NCBI GenBank assembly: GCA_023807065.1
Contig: JAJJLU010000713.1
Location: forward strand, 1-21,580
Reading direction: 5' to 3'
From: Isotricha intestinalis
Lineage: Eukaryota; Ciliophora; Litostomatea; Vestibuliferida; Isotrichidae
Length of the DNA: 21,580 nt
In this document: piece by piece, positions 7,379-17,200 of the stretch
Position numbering within the stretch: the first letter of the stretch is position 1
How the letters are laid out: the number at the start of each line of letters is the position of its first letter
Notes under the pieces: model-generated
Seen by the model: only the letters and a program-made list of their open reading frames with translations
The model's database searches: none
What the model was told of the DNA's origin: nothing
Program-made: the position numbers and the translations under genes

Positions 7379-10300
7379 TTTTTATGCTATTTTAATAATC
7401 GTGATAATGAAAAATACAGAGAATTGTTTGATACACTTTCTAAAAATGAAGAAAACAAAACAATTCTTTTCGATGTTATGTTGAAATATAAATTATTCTT
7501 CAAAAAACAGATCGATATAAGTAAAGACCTATTGAATGAAATTATCAAATATGCTACAAAAAAAGACTTCATAACATTCAAAGAAGATGCATTATTTTAT
7601 TTAAAAGATATTAATGCATTTCCCGAAACGATGGATAATAACAAAGATGATATAATTAATATGGAAGGATTTGATCCTATTGAAATTCCTGAAATAAAAG
7701 ATGGAAAAGAAATTAAGTTCGGAATAATAAATCCAAAAATTAAATCAATAACCAATTTTTCAAAAGACAAAAAAAAAATATTAATTATTTTAAAAGGTAA
7801 ATTTTGGGAAAATTTGGCAAAAAAATGCTCAGAAATAAGTAAAGTTAATATTGAAATATGCTCAACAATTAGATTATTATTTAATCAATATAACAATATG
7901 ATATCAGATATTTTATCCAAAGAATCTAAAATTAGACAAGATATAAATTCAAATTTTAAGAGAGGAATTTTCACCCATCAAATTGATAGTATTATAAAGA
8001 AATACATCAAAACTAATTCAAAGATTACTAATAAAGAAATAATCAATCTAATAAAAAATTATGATAAATATTATAGTTATATTAAATATGAAAAGAAAAG
8101 AGAACCTGAAATATTAGAAAAAATTGATTTGGATGAAATAAATGAACAATTCATTGAACATTTTAAAGAGATGAAATTCGAAAAAATATTCGAAGCGAAT
8201 TTAGATAATTTTTTATTAGTTTTTACAAATAAAATAAAAAAAATTTCAGATTTCGATAGTATTTTCAAATTGATAAATATAAATGAACTAGGTGGTAGAA
8301 AAGAAAACTATCTTAATCAATTAAAGAATAAATATAAATTAGCAATTATAGCTAAAGCTAATGACTTATCTGAAAAAGATGAAAATTTCATAAAAAGCAT
8401 GGTTAATTTGATAACTTTCATATGTATAAATGAAGGCAAAATTGAGTTCCTAGAGAATGAGATCAACAAATCAAAAGTTATAAATCAAAAAATAAAACAT
8501 AAAATTTATATAGAATTAATTAAATTTTGTAAAACAAATAAAAATGAACAAATAAAAACTTTTATTATAAAACATTATACAGGCACTTTGAAACCAGAAA
8601 ATTTAGATGAATTTATTGATTTTCTAGTCAATTTAAGTGCAGATGATGCTAATAATTTTATAGAAAATTTAGATGAAAAATATTATATTATAGAAAAAGA
8701 ATTTTATTCTTCAGGAATAAGCTTAAATATTAAATTATTGAATGAAATTTTGAACAAGCAAAAACTGGATTTGAACGATGATAATAAATATAAAAAAAAA
8801 AATATTGAAACATTAGATAAAATTGCAAAAGATATAGAAAATAAAAAAATAAAATTTGAATATCTAAAAAATTTGTCAAATGATTCAAGTGAAGAAGTCA
8901 TGGAAAAATTAAATGCTTTAACTTTGGTACCAGATAGCGATATAAATCAGGATGAAATTTATGAAAATATAGTTAATAAATATTATAAAGAAATGAAGGA
9001 GAGTTTGGATAAATTATCAGATTATAAAAATTCTTTGGAACTATATCATTCTCAATATAAAATAGATGAAATTTCAAACATAAGTAGAAATATTAAGACA
9101 ATAAAAAAAGAAACTTATTTTGATTTTAACAAAAGAAAATCAGAAATACAAGACTTATTTGATAAATCTTATGATATAGTTAACAAAGTTAATGATGTAA
9201 AAAATTCCAAAATTTTCAAAATATTTTATCTAAAGGAAAATAGAGATAATAGAAATAATAAAAATATTAAAAATGATCATACAATCACACCTTTTGATAA
9301 TGTATATGAAGAATTCACAAAATTTAAAAAATTATTATTGGAAAAGGGAGCAGATGTAATAAAAAAAGATTCCCAATATTCACAAGATTATATAATTAAA
9401 AAAATAAAAGATCAATATAAAGAAGATAGAACTATCCAAAATGAATTATCTTCATTGGTTACTGGTGAAAGACAAAATGAAGAAGAAATAATGGTAATGT
9501 TAAATGGTAAAAATTTTGAAAAAGATTTACATTCACTTTTTGATTTTTTTAGTTATTTTAAAGATAATGAAAATGTAAATAAAGAATTGGAAGAATGGAC
9601 AAGAAAATGCAAAGATTTTTCTAATGTAGAAGATACTTTAAAAATGAAAACGGTTTTAGATGAATTAAAAAAAGAGGGAATATATGATTATAAAAAAAAT
9701 ATCGATACTAAAAGCAATTATATTACTTTATTTAATCTTTTCTTTGAAAAAGGACAAGCTCTGGCTTTTTTAGATCAACACAATGCTGAAGATGTTAAAC
9801 ATTTATATGATAAATTAGATCCTAATGGAAAAGATCTTAATATGAATGATATATCTAATACTATAAATTGTGTTGGATTTTTCCAAGGACTTAAAAAAAT
9901 TGAAGGAGGTCTAAAAGAAATAATTTCCCAAATTGAATTAAAGTTAACTGAAAACAATTCAAGTCTTTTAAAAGGATTTAATAATTATGTGGAAATTCAT
10001 CTTAAAGTGATTGAACTTAATGAAAATTTTGATTTCGGGCAAACTATTTATATGGAAATAAAAGAAATTATAAAAGAATCCAAATTCTATTTTAATAAAA
10101 ATGATGATGAATTTAATGTGGTAATTCGAAATGATGATGGAAATGCTGAATATAGAACTATTTCATTTGAAAAAATAAAGGAATTGAAAAATAAAATTCA
10201 ATTGAAACAAGAAGGAAAGAAAGATTCAACTTCTGACGAGAATTCAAATTATAGAAAAAAATATGATAGATTAAAATTTTTCAAAGATTTATCTACTAAT

Positions 10301-11992
10301 ATCGAGGAAATATATGAATTAATAAATATATTAAGAACAAAAGGAAGTACTTTACCTATATCAATTCATGTAGATGTATCCTATCCAGATGTAAATTACT
10401 ATTTGGGTCAAGATGAAAAAAAAAAAGATTTTAAAGACATTTATGATTTTTTATCAAAAGCTAAATCAAATATAAGGGATAAATTAGATTCAGTTTATAA
10501 ACAAATGACAACTATTAGATTTTTATATGGAAAACAAATAGATAGTATTTTAAATCATATTCAAGGAAGTTCTAAAAGAAATTCATTTCTAAGATATATA
10601 TTAAATTTAACGGATTCCAAAGAAATAAAAGAAGGAAAAAAGGCATTTAAGAGAAAAACAGAGAATTATATAAAAGAAACTAATAATTATAATAATGATT
10701 CTTTTAATATTATTCATGATTACATAATTAGTCTATTTGATGAAAATAAATCATCAATTAAAAACCATTATAAAAAAATTTCAATAAAGGAAGAGTATCA
10801 ACTAAAAGGAATATATAAATATTTTTCACAATCTGATTCATTGGAAGAAGATATATTGAAAATTTTTTTAGATAAAGTAGGAAAAATTCCTATAGCACAA
10901 AATATATTAATCAATAGTAAAGAAACTTCATATGAGGAAATGCAGGAATTTTTTCATAAGGCTATATTATGTGAAGATAATACTTTATTTATAGTTGAGC
11001 TTAATGGTTCTTTCTCTTCTTATCAACAAAGATGTATGAATATTTTCATTGATAATATATTGACTTTTAAAAATAATGAATTTAATAAAAAAAATGTTGA
11101 TAATCAAGTGGAGAAAAGTGATACTTCATCATATATGAAATCATGTTTAGTTTTCATTTATAACAAAAATGGTGAATCTTTTATCAATGAATTAAAAAAA
11201 TTTAATCCAAAAGAACTTAGAATGCCTGATACCAATATATCTTTAATAAATAATAAATCAAGGGATTCTGTGTCTTCACTTTCAACAATATATTTTCCAT
11301 TAAAAGAAGACTTATACAAAAAGACTCATATTATTCAATCTGAAATATGTGGTTTGGGAAAATCAACTCAAATAAAAAATAAAATAAAAGAATCAGGGAA
11401 AAAATATATATATTTTCCTTTAGGAGGGAATATAACAAAGGATATCATTTACAATAAATTAAATAATATAATGAAAGATATCAATGCTAAAACAAAAAAA
11501 AATTTTGAAGATATAGCAATTCATTTGGATTTATTTGATAGTAAAGAAAATATTGTTTCAATTTTAAATGAATTTCTTTTTTCATTTTTAATAACTAAAT
11601 TTTATTCTAATAATGTAAATGTTATTTATATTCCAACAAATATAGAAATATATATTGAGATACCTAATAGTTTCAAAGATTTTATAAGTAGTTATGGAAT
11701 ATTAAAATTTTTCAAAAGAGATAATGATATTATTACAATAGAAAATCTTCCAGAGTTAAATTTGCCAGATGAAAAAATTAAGTTATTTAATAATATGCTA
11801 GGTATAAATAATAATGAAGAGATATATAAGTGGCTAAAAGAAAAAATTATGATAAAAAGATATTCTTATCACCAAATACATATATTTATAAATCTTTTTA
11901 TTTGCCAATATAATATTTTCAAAGGACAAAAGATTCGTTTTTTTGAAAACGAAAAGGATGTAACTGATAAATGCATTAAATTTTTTTCTTAG
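7376..11992 (+). CDS. RNF213-like segment 1: N-terminal stalk and first P-loop AAA unit
   Basis: This open segment of 1,538 codons ends at TAG 11990-11992. It begins with TTG only because the true 5' end is missing; the frame is open back to 7355 and starts mid-protein (ELFDTLSKNEEN..., LFDVMLKYKLFF). Most is Lys/Asn/Glu-rich helical sequence matching the stalk and AAA1 region, including the block LFFEKGQALAFLDQHN and GFFQGLKKIEGGL (about 9737-9915) that I associate with this family. Near the end is QSEICGLGKSTQIKNKI (about 11335-11385), a P-loop-like AAA2 signature followed by KKYIYFPLGGNI. The first G of the Walker A consensus is absent. The frame continues unbroken after the TAG. Confidence 0.85.
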   Translation: MFLCYFNNRDNEKYRELFDTLSKNEENKTILFDVMLKYKLFFKKQIDISKDLLNEIIKYATKKDFITFKEDALFYLKDINAFPETMDNNKDDIINMEGFDPIEIPEIKDGKEIKFGIINPKIKSITNFSKDKKKILIILKGKFWENLAKKCSEISKVNIEICSTIRLLFNQYNNMISDILSKESKIRQDINSNFKRGIFTHQIDSIIKKYIKTNSKITNKEIINLIKNYDKYYSYIKYEKKREPEILEKIDLDEINEQFIEHFKEMKFEKIFEANLDNFLLVFTNKIKKISDFDSIFKLININELGGRKENYLNQLKNKYKLAIIAKANDLSEKDENFIKSMVNLITFICINEGKIEFLENEINKSKVINQKIKHKIYIELIKFCKTNKNEQIKTFIIKHYTGTLKPENLDEFIDFLVNLSADDANNFIENLDEKYYIIEKEFYSSGISLNIKLLNEILNKQKLDLNDDNKYKKKNIETLDKIAKDIENKKIKFEYLKNLSNDSSEEVMEKLNALTLVPDSDINQDEIYENIVNKYYKEMKESLDKLSDYKNSLELYHSQYKIDEISNISRNIKTIKKETYFDFNKRKSEIQDLFDKSYDIVNKVNDVKNSKIFKIFYLKENRDNRNNKNIKNDHTITPFDNVYEEFTKFKKLLLEKGADVIKKDSQYSQDYIIKKIKDQYKEDRTIQNELSSLVTGERQNEEEIMVMLNGKNFEKDLHSLFDFFSYFKDNENVNKELEEWTRKCKDFSNVEDTLKMKTVLDELKKEGIYDYKKNIDTKSNYITLFNLFFEKGQALAFLDQHNAEDVKHLYDKLDPNGKDLNMNDISNTINCVGFFQGLKKIEGGLKEIISQIELKLTENNSSLLKGFNNYVEIHLKVIELNENFDFGQTIYMEIKEIIKESKFYFNKNDDEFNVVIRNDDGNAEYRTISFEKIKELKNKIQLKQEGKKDSTSDENSNYRKKYDRLKFFKDLSTNIEEIYELINILRTKGSTLPISIHVDVSYPDVNYYLGQDEKKKDFKDIYDFLSKAKSNIRDKLDSVYKQMTTIRFLYGKQIDSILNHIQGSSKRNSFLRYILNLTDSKEIKEGKKAFKRKTENYIKETNNYNNDSFNIIHDYIISLFDENKSSIKNHYKKISIKEEYQLKGIYKYFSQSDSLEEDILKIFLDKVGKIPIAQNILINSKETSYEEMQEFFHKAILCEDNTLFIVELNGSFSSYQQRCMNIFIDNILTFKNNEFNKKNVDNQVEKSDTSSYMKSCLVFIYNKNGESFINELKKFNPKELRMPDTNISLINNKSRDSVSSLSTIYFPLKEDLYKKTHIIQSEICGLGKSTQIKNKIKESGKKYIYFPLGGNITKDIIYNKLNNIMKDINAKTKKNFEDIAIHLDLFDSKENIVSILNEFLFSFLITKFYSNNVNVIYIPTNIEIYIEIPNSFKDFISSYGILKFFKRDNDIITIENLPELNLPDEKIKLFNNMLGINNNEEIYKWLKEKIMIKRYSYHQIHIFINLFICQYNIFKGQKIRFFENEKDVTDKCIKFFS

Positions 11993-12297
11993 ACCACAAA
12001 ATATTTTACTTATGGAGGTTTTTCAAAATTATTATTAGATAAAAAAGATAAAGAAGATAAAGAAGATTCACAAAAAGATGAAGTAGATATATTATCTCAA
12101 GAATATGATAATGATTTACAAGGAGAACAATTCGACAAAAAATTAATTTTTATTGTTGAAAATAAAAACGGGAAATTCGGTTATGTACGTGGTATATATT
12201 ATAATTTAGATATTTCAACTAAAGCATTAGAAAATGGAGAAGCTTTAGGAAAATTAAGTGAGGAAAAAAAAAAAGAAAGGGAAGAAAAGAAAAAAAA
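11993..12297 (+). CDS. RNF213-like segment 2: read-through stretch after the TAG
   Basis: Same frame as segment 1 with no start codon of its own. It reads TTKYFTYGGFSKLLLDKK, then an acidic Asp/Glu/Lys linker, then KLIFIVENKNGKFGYVRGIYYNLD, and ends in a Lys/Glu run. The sequence is protein-like and suits the linker between the first P-loop AAA unit and AAA3. The frame is lost in the A-rich tract about 12262-12298, where the reading passes from this frame to that of the following segment (one base missing or two extra). Confidence 0.7.
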
Positions 12298-12852
12298 ATG
12301 CAACCAGAAAAGTTTGAAAAATTAGAATATCTAATGATATTAAAGAAAATTTTAGATTTAGAAAATCCGGTAGATCCTGATAAAAAGAAAGACAAAAATA
12401 TAAAATCTTTATTAGAGATAATAGAGGAAGATAATTATATAATAACAATAGATAACTTCAGAAAAATGATATTAATTCTATATAGAATTATAGCAAATAT
12501 ACCAGTTATTTTAATGGGTGAAACTGGTTGTGGAAAAACTGCTTTGATAAAAAAATTAAATAAATTATTAAATAATGGGAATGAAACATTAGAACAAATC
12601 AATATAGATCCAAGTTATGATGCTCAAAAATTAACAAAAACAATGGATGATATAAATAAAAAAGCAGAAAAATTTAAAGGTGAATTATGGGTATTTTTCG
12701 ACGAATTAAATACATGTGATTCTCTTCCTCTTATTACTGAGATATTTATTAATAGAACTTATGGTAGAAAAGAATTGGCAAAAAATATAAGACTGATTGG
12801 GGAATGCAATCCTTATAGGAAAAAAAACCAAACAAAAATATATGTGGACTAA
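12298..12852 (+). CDS. RNF213-like segment 3: AAA3 ATPase unit
   Basis: This is an open frame of 184 codons. Its ATG at 12298 is probably internal, since the shift occurs in the preceding A-run. It holds a complete nucleotide-binding core: PVILMGETGCGKT (Walker A, ending 12540), then ELWVFFDELNT (Walker B, about 12684-12714), and a sensor-like GECNPYRKK (about 12799-12825). In the family AAA3 is one of the units with intact Walker motifs, so this copy looks catalytically competent at the motif level. The frame breaks at a TA repeat (12838-12844). Removing one TA would give KICGLRYQND, a better match to the family than the observed KIYVD-stop, so a 2-bp insertion is the likeliest cause. Confidence 0.85.
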   Translation: MQPEKFEKLEYLMILKKILDLENPVDPDKKKDKNIKSLLEIIEEDNYIITIDNFRKMILILYRIIANIPVILMGETGCGKTALIKKLNKLLNNGNETLEQINIDPSYDAQKLTKTMDDINKKAEKFKGELWVFFDELNTCDSLPLITEIFINRTYGRKELAKNIRLIGECNPYRKKNQTKIYVD

Positions 12853-13124
12853 GGTATCAAAATGATAATGATAATGAGGTTCAATTAGTGTATTTAGTTA
12901 ATATTTTACCACAATCTTTGATGTATTATGTATTTAATTTCGGTTCATTAGGAAAAAAAGATGAAGATCAATATATTTCAAGTATTATTTCTAATATTAT
13001 TCCAGCTCAAAAATTAAGAGAAGCTACTAAAAATCTCATTAGTAAATGTCAAGATTATTTAAGAACTACCTTTGATCCATCTGTTGTTTCATTGAGGGAA
13101 ATGAAAAGATTTGAAAAAATCTAA
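12852..13124 (+). CDS. RNF213-like segment 4: between AAA3 and AAA4
   Basis: The frame resumes at 12852 with RYQNDNDNEVQLVYLVN, then ILPQSLMYYVFNFGSL, a block I associate with the family just after AAA3. It continues through QKLREATKNLISKCQDYLR and PSVVSLREMKRFEKI, and stops at TAA 13122-13124. There is no real start: the ATG at 12888 is internal. After the TAA the same frame goes on as KFLIEYFENKK, the expected helix following RFEKI, so the stop interrupts a conserved helix rather than ending a protein. Confidence 0.82.
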   Translation, partial: RYQNDNDNEVQLVYLVNILPQSLMYYVFNFGSLGKKDEDQYISSIISNIIPAQKLREATKNLISKCQDYLRTTFDPSVVSLREMKRFEKI

Positions 13125-14228
13125 AAATTTTTAATTGAATATTTTGAAAATAAAAAAAAAGTGGAACCAAATAAAAGTGGAAGTGAAGAATCAACGAGAT
13201 TAAAATCTATTATAATTTCAATATATTTATGCTATTATATTCGGTTAGTTGATGAAAAAACAAGAAATAGTTTTGACTCCGAAATAGAAGAACTTTTTAA
13301 ACAATTAGTTAATTATAAAATTGATCCCCAAAATTCAGAAAATATTAATGAAAAGGATGTAATATATGATAGGGAATTAAAGACTGATCTAAAAATTAAT
13401 TATAATATATCCGATTTTAATGGATTTCATTTTAGTCAAATTCTTTTTAATGAACAAGATTTTATATTAAATAATATCAGCTTAAAAAAAGGTATAGGAA
13501 AAAACAAATCTTTAAATGAAAATATATTTTTACTATTTGTAGCATTAGTTACTAATATACCTTTAATAATAATAGGAAAATCTGGAAGCAGTAAAAGTTT
13601 AAGTGCTCAACTAATATATGAAGAAATGAGTGGGAAATATTCAAGAAAAGAATTTTTCAAATTATATCCTTCTATTATTCAGACTTATTTCCAAGGTTCA
13701 AATTCCACTTCACCAAAAGATGTGGAGGATGTGTTTGAAAAAGCCGAAGGAAGATTAAAATTAAAAGAAAATAATTGTGATGATTTACCAATTTCTATGA
13801 TTTTATTTGATGAATTAGGATTAGCAGAAAGATCTAAATCTAATCCTTTAAAAGCTTTGCATAGTCATTTGAAACTTGATGGTAATGCAAAAGGAATAAG
13901 TTTTATTGGAATTAGTAATTGGACTTTAGACGCCGCCAAAATAAATCGGGCTTTAAATTTATCAGTTCCTGATTTAGATAGTAATTTAGATGATTTAATC
14001 ACTACTTCTGTATCTATTTCTGAAAGTATTAATGATAGCTTTGGCTCAAATAAAATATTCAATAAAATATTACCAAATGTTTATTACCAATTTAAGGAGA
14101 ATTTAAGATTATTAAAAATATTGACTGTATATAAACAATATGAATTAAAAGAATATAAGCATTATATAAACATATATAAAGAAGATGAAAATTTCAAAAA
14201 AATTTTTTCTGATATTGCTGAATGCTAA
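13125..14228 (+). CDS. RNF213-like segment 5: AAA4 ATPase unit
   Basis: This lies in the same frame as segment 4; the GTG at 13161 is not a genuine start. After a helical stretch (STRLKSIIISIYLCYYIRL) comes the AAA4 unit: PLIIIGKSGSSKSLSAQLI, with the RNF213-type P-loop in which SSKS replaces the usual GKT (13575-13598), FQGSNSTSPKDVEDVFEKA, Walker B MILFDELGLAERS (about 13797-13835), sensor FIGISNWTLDAAKINRAL (about 13902-13955) and LNLSVPD with a likely arginine finger just before it. All expected AAA4 motifs are present. It ends at TAA 14226-14228 after SDIAEC, and the frame continues beyond. Confidence 0.86.
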   Translation, partial: KFLIEYFENKKKVEPNKSGSEESTRLKSIIISIYLCYYIRLVDEKTRNSFDSEIEELFKQLVNYKIDPQNSENINEKDVIYDRELKTDLKINYNISDFNGFHFSQILFNEQDFILNNISLKKGIGKNKSLNENIFLLFVALVTNIPLIIIGKSGSSKSLSAQLIYEEMSGKYSRKEFFKLYPSIIQTYFQGSNSTSPKDVEDVFEKAEGRLKLKENNCDDLPISMILFDELGLAERSKSNPLKALHSHLKLDGNAKGISFIGISNWTLDAAKINRALNLSVPDLDSNLDDLITTSVSISESINDSFGSNKIFNKILPNVYYQFKENLRLLKILTVYKQYELKEYKHYINIYKEDENFKKIFSDIAEC

Positions 14229-17200
14229 ACCTTTTTCTCTAAAACGCCAAAAAAGGATAAAGAAGAAGAAAAAAATGGCAAAATCTTAAATGAAGAAATC
14301 GATCCAAAAATTTATGAATATGCTATTTTCAAAAAAGTAAAAGATAAATTAAAAAAATTTTTGGAAGAAAAAAAAGGAGCAAATTTGAAAAAAAAAAAAA
14401 AAGAAATAAATGAGAAACAAAAAGAAGTGAATAACATATTTGGAGAAGAATCATTCTTAAACGATAAGGATTTTAAAAAATTATTAGAAAATGACAAAAT
14501 AATTAAGGAAAATCAACTTGGTAATAGGGATTTTTATTATATAATAAAAGGACTAGCTAATGATATGAATGATAATAATCTTGATTATAAAGATATTATT
14601 AAAAAATATATCGAAAGAAATTTTGGAGGATTTGAAATAACCATTGATTTCGAAAAAGACTATGATTCATTAAGAGAATTTGAAAAATATCTAGATGATA
14701 TTTACAAAGATTTTTTTGTTAAAATTTCAGAAAGCGAAAAATGGTCTTCTGTTCAAATTTTTGAAATAATTTTTACTATTTATTGTAGATATAATGAAGA
14801 ACCAGATTCAGTTATTGATGAGTCAAGTATAGGCGATTTTAATTATATGCAAAATCTTATAGATAATATAAAAGATATAAAAAGCAGATATTTATTATTA
14901 GGAATAAGTTCATCTTTAGCTCCATTAATTCATCAAAAAATTTCAAAGGAAATAAAAAAAACTATTTATTTTTATGAGGGAAATCCATTTGCTAATGATA
15001 ATAATAATGAATATCAATATAAAATTATTAATAAAATTCAGGAAAATGGAGAAAATGGCGATATAATTATACTTCACAATTTAAATCAGATATATGCATT
15101 TCTATATGATTTATTCAATAAAAATTTCATCATTAAAGATGGAAAACAATACGCAAGAATTTGCTTTGGTAATTATTCTGATACTCCTATTAATAGATCA
15201 TTTAGGGTTATTGTTATGGTTAGTAAAAAATATTTAGATAAAGTTGAACCACCTTTTTTGAATAGATTTAAAAAATTCCTTATTTCTTTTTCTCAATTAA
15301 TAGATGAAAATCAAAAAAAAATTGCGGATATAATTATTTCTGAACTGGATATGAAAAAATATGAGGATAAATTAAAATATAAAATTAATTATAGGTTAAA
15401 AAACTTATTAATTGGATGTCACAGAGAACATATTTTAGGAATGATTTATTATGAATTAGATTCTAATGAAAAAAGTATAAAAGATGAAAAGATAGTTAAA
15501 GAGAATATATTTAAAAAAATATATAAATTATTACCTCAAGATATAATAGTTAATTTAGATAATAATAATAAATTAAAAGAATTATATAACTCATCAAAAC
15601 AATATTATAATTTAGAACAATATTTAAATAGCAAACCATCACATAAAATATCTATTATATATACTTTCAATAATATAAATACTTTAATAAATGGTACTGA
15701 TGAATTCTCAAGTTTTAAAATGATTTCAGAAATTGAAAGTGAAAATCAATTACTTAGGAATATAAAAAATATGATTTCAGAAAAAGATAATAATAAAAAT
15801 AAAAATAAAAAAGATAATAAAACTAAAAATTTAATATTCATTTATTTTGATGAGTCTAATATGGATAAAATTGGATTTCTTATTTCTTTTGTAATCAATA
15901 ATTATGACAAAAATGAGGAACTTAAATTTATTTTTATTATTCATGTAAAGAGAAATTTCAAAGTTGATCCTCCAAGCGAGAAAATATTTGCAGTTCCTGA
16001 TATTAATTCTAATATTTATCAAATATTCATAGATAACTTAAATGGCCCAGATATAAAATTAAAAGAAATTATATATAATCCAATTAAAAATCTTAGGGAT
16101 AAAGGTTTAATTAATATAGAAGATGAATTAAATAATGCTTTAACTAAATTCACAAATGATAATTTAAAATTTTTATATGGAGAAAATGATATAATTAATA
16201 ATGATAACTATTTAACTATACTTGAAGAAATTTTCAAAGACGAGAAATTTAAAGATTTAAAGAAAAGCATAATTGAAAAAATTGAATCAAATATTGAGAA
16301 TCCAAAAGATGATTCAGTAGGTATTATTGAAAATATATATAAACGTGGATATATAAATAAGGATACTGTAGATTTAATCACAGTCATTAAAGAATTTGTT
16401 GAAAAAGAAGTAATATATAAATATATAAATACAATTTTATGCAAATTAGAAGATAATAATATTCTAACAACATTATTAGTTCTAAATAATAATAAAAAAG
16501 TAATTAATGATGAATTACAAGAAATAATAAAAGAGTTGATTATGAAATATATAGAAACAATAAATTTTGAAGAAGATAAGTATAAACCTAAATTCATTTT
16601 AAGTTTTATAATTCCTTGTTTCATTGATTTTTACTCCAAAATTTCAGAAATCATTATTCAAAATATTTGCAATGATTTTTTTAAAAATGAAAAAATGATA
16701 AGAAATTTTTCAAGCAATAAAAAAAATGAAAGTGATACAAAAGACAGCTATCATAAAAAAGAAGAATATTTGCTTTCTTTGACCTATAATGAACTAGAAA
16801 ATGATCAATTCTTTTATGAGTTTGCAAAAAAAATTCCATCTGATTTAATATTAAATGACTATATTACTTATTTTTTAATACAATATGGCTCTGATGATGG
16901 AGATTTTGAAAATAGAGTTAATTATTACAATTTGTCTTATGATGACTGTAAACATAAATTAATAAATATATTATTAGATAATAGATTCGATATTAAAAAA
17001 GAAAATGATCCTATTAAATTATTATTAAAAAAAATTAATTGGTTATTGGGAAATAAAGATTATATAAAAAAAATTTTAAATATTTATGATATTTTAAAAA
17101 ATATATTCAAAGAAAATGAATATATAACAATTATAAGTAAAACTTTAAAAGAACAAAAATTAAGATATATAACACATGAAAAAAAAAATCCAAAAATAAC

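Noticed and set aside
12258..12289. 32-nt GT...AG intron explaining the frame change near 12290
   Set aside because: Purine-only content with no pyrimidine tract; an A-run length error is simpler.
12838..12852. Euplotes-type programmed frameshift at a stop codon
   Set aside because: The slippery AAA before the stop is absent, and a single TA duplication explains the shift while restoring a family-like KICGL.
7387..16624. Minus-strand open frames of 60-140 codons inside the RNF213-like gene
   Set aside because: They are antisense shadows of the long plus-strand frame, rich in Phe/Ser/Leu from A/T-rich complements, with no recognisable motif.
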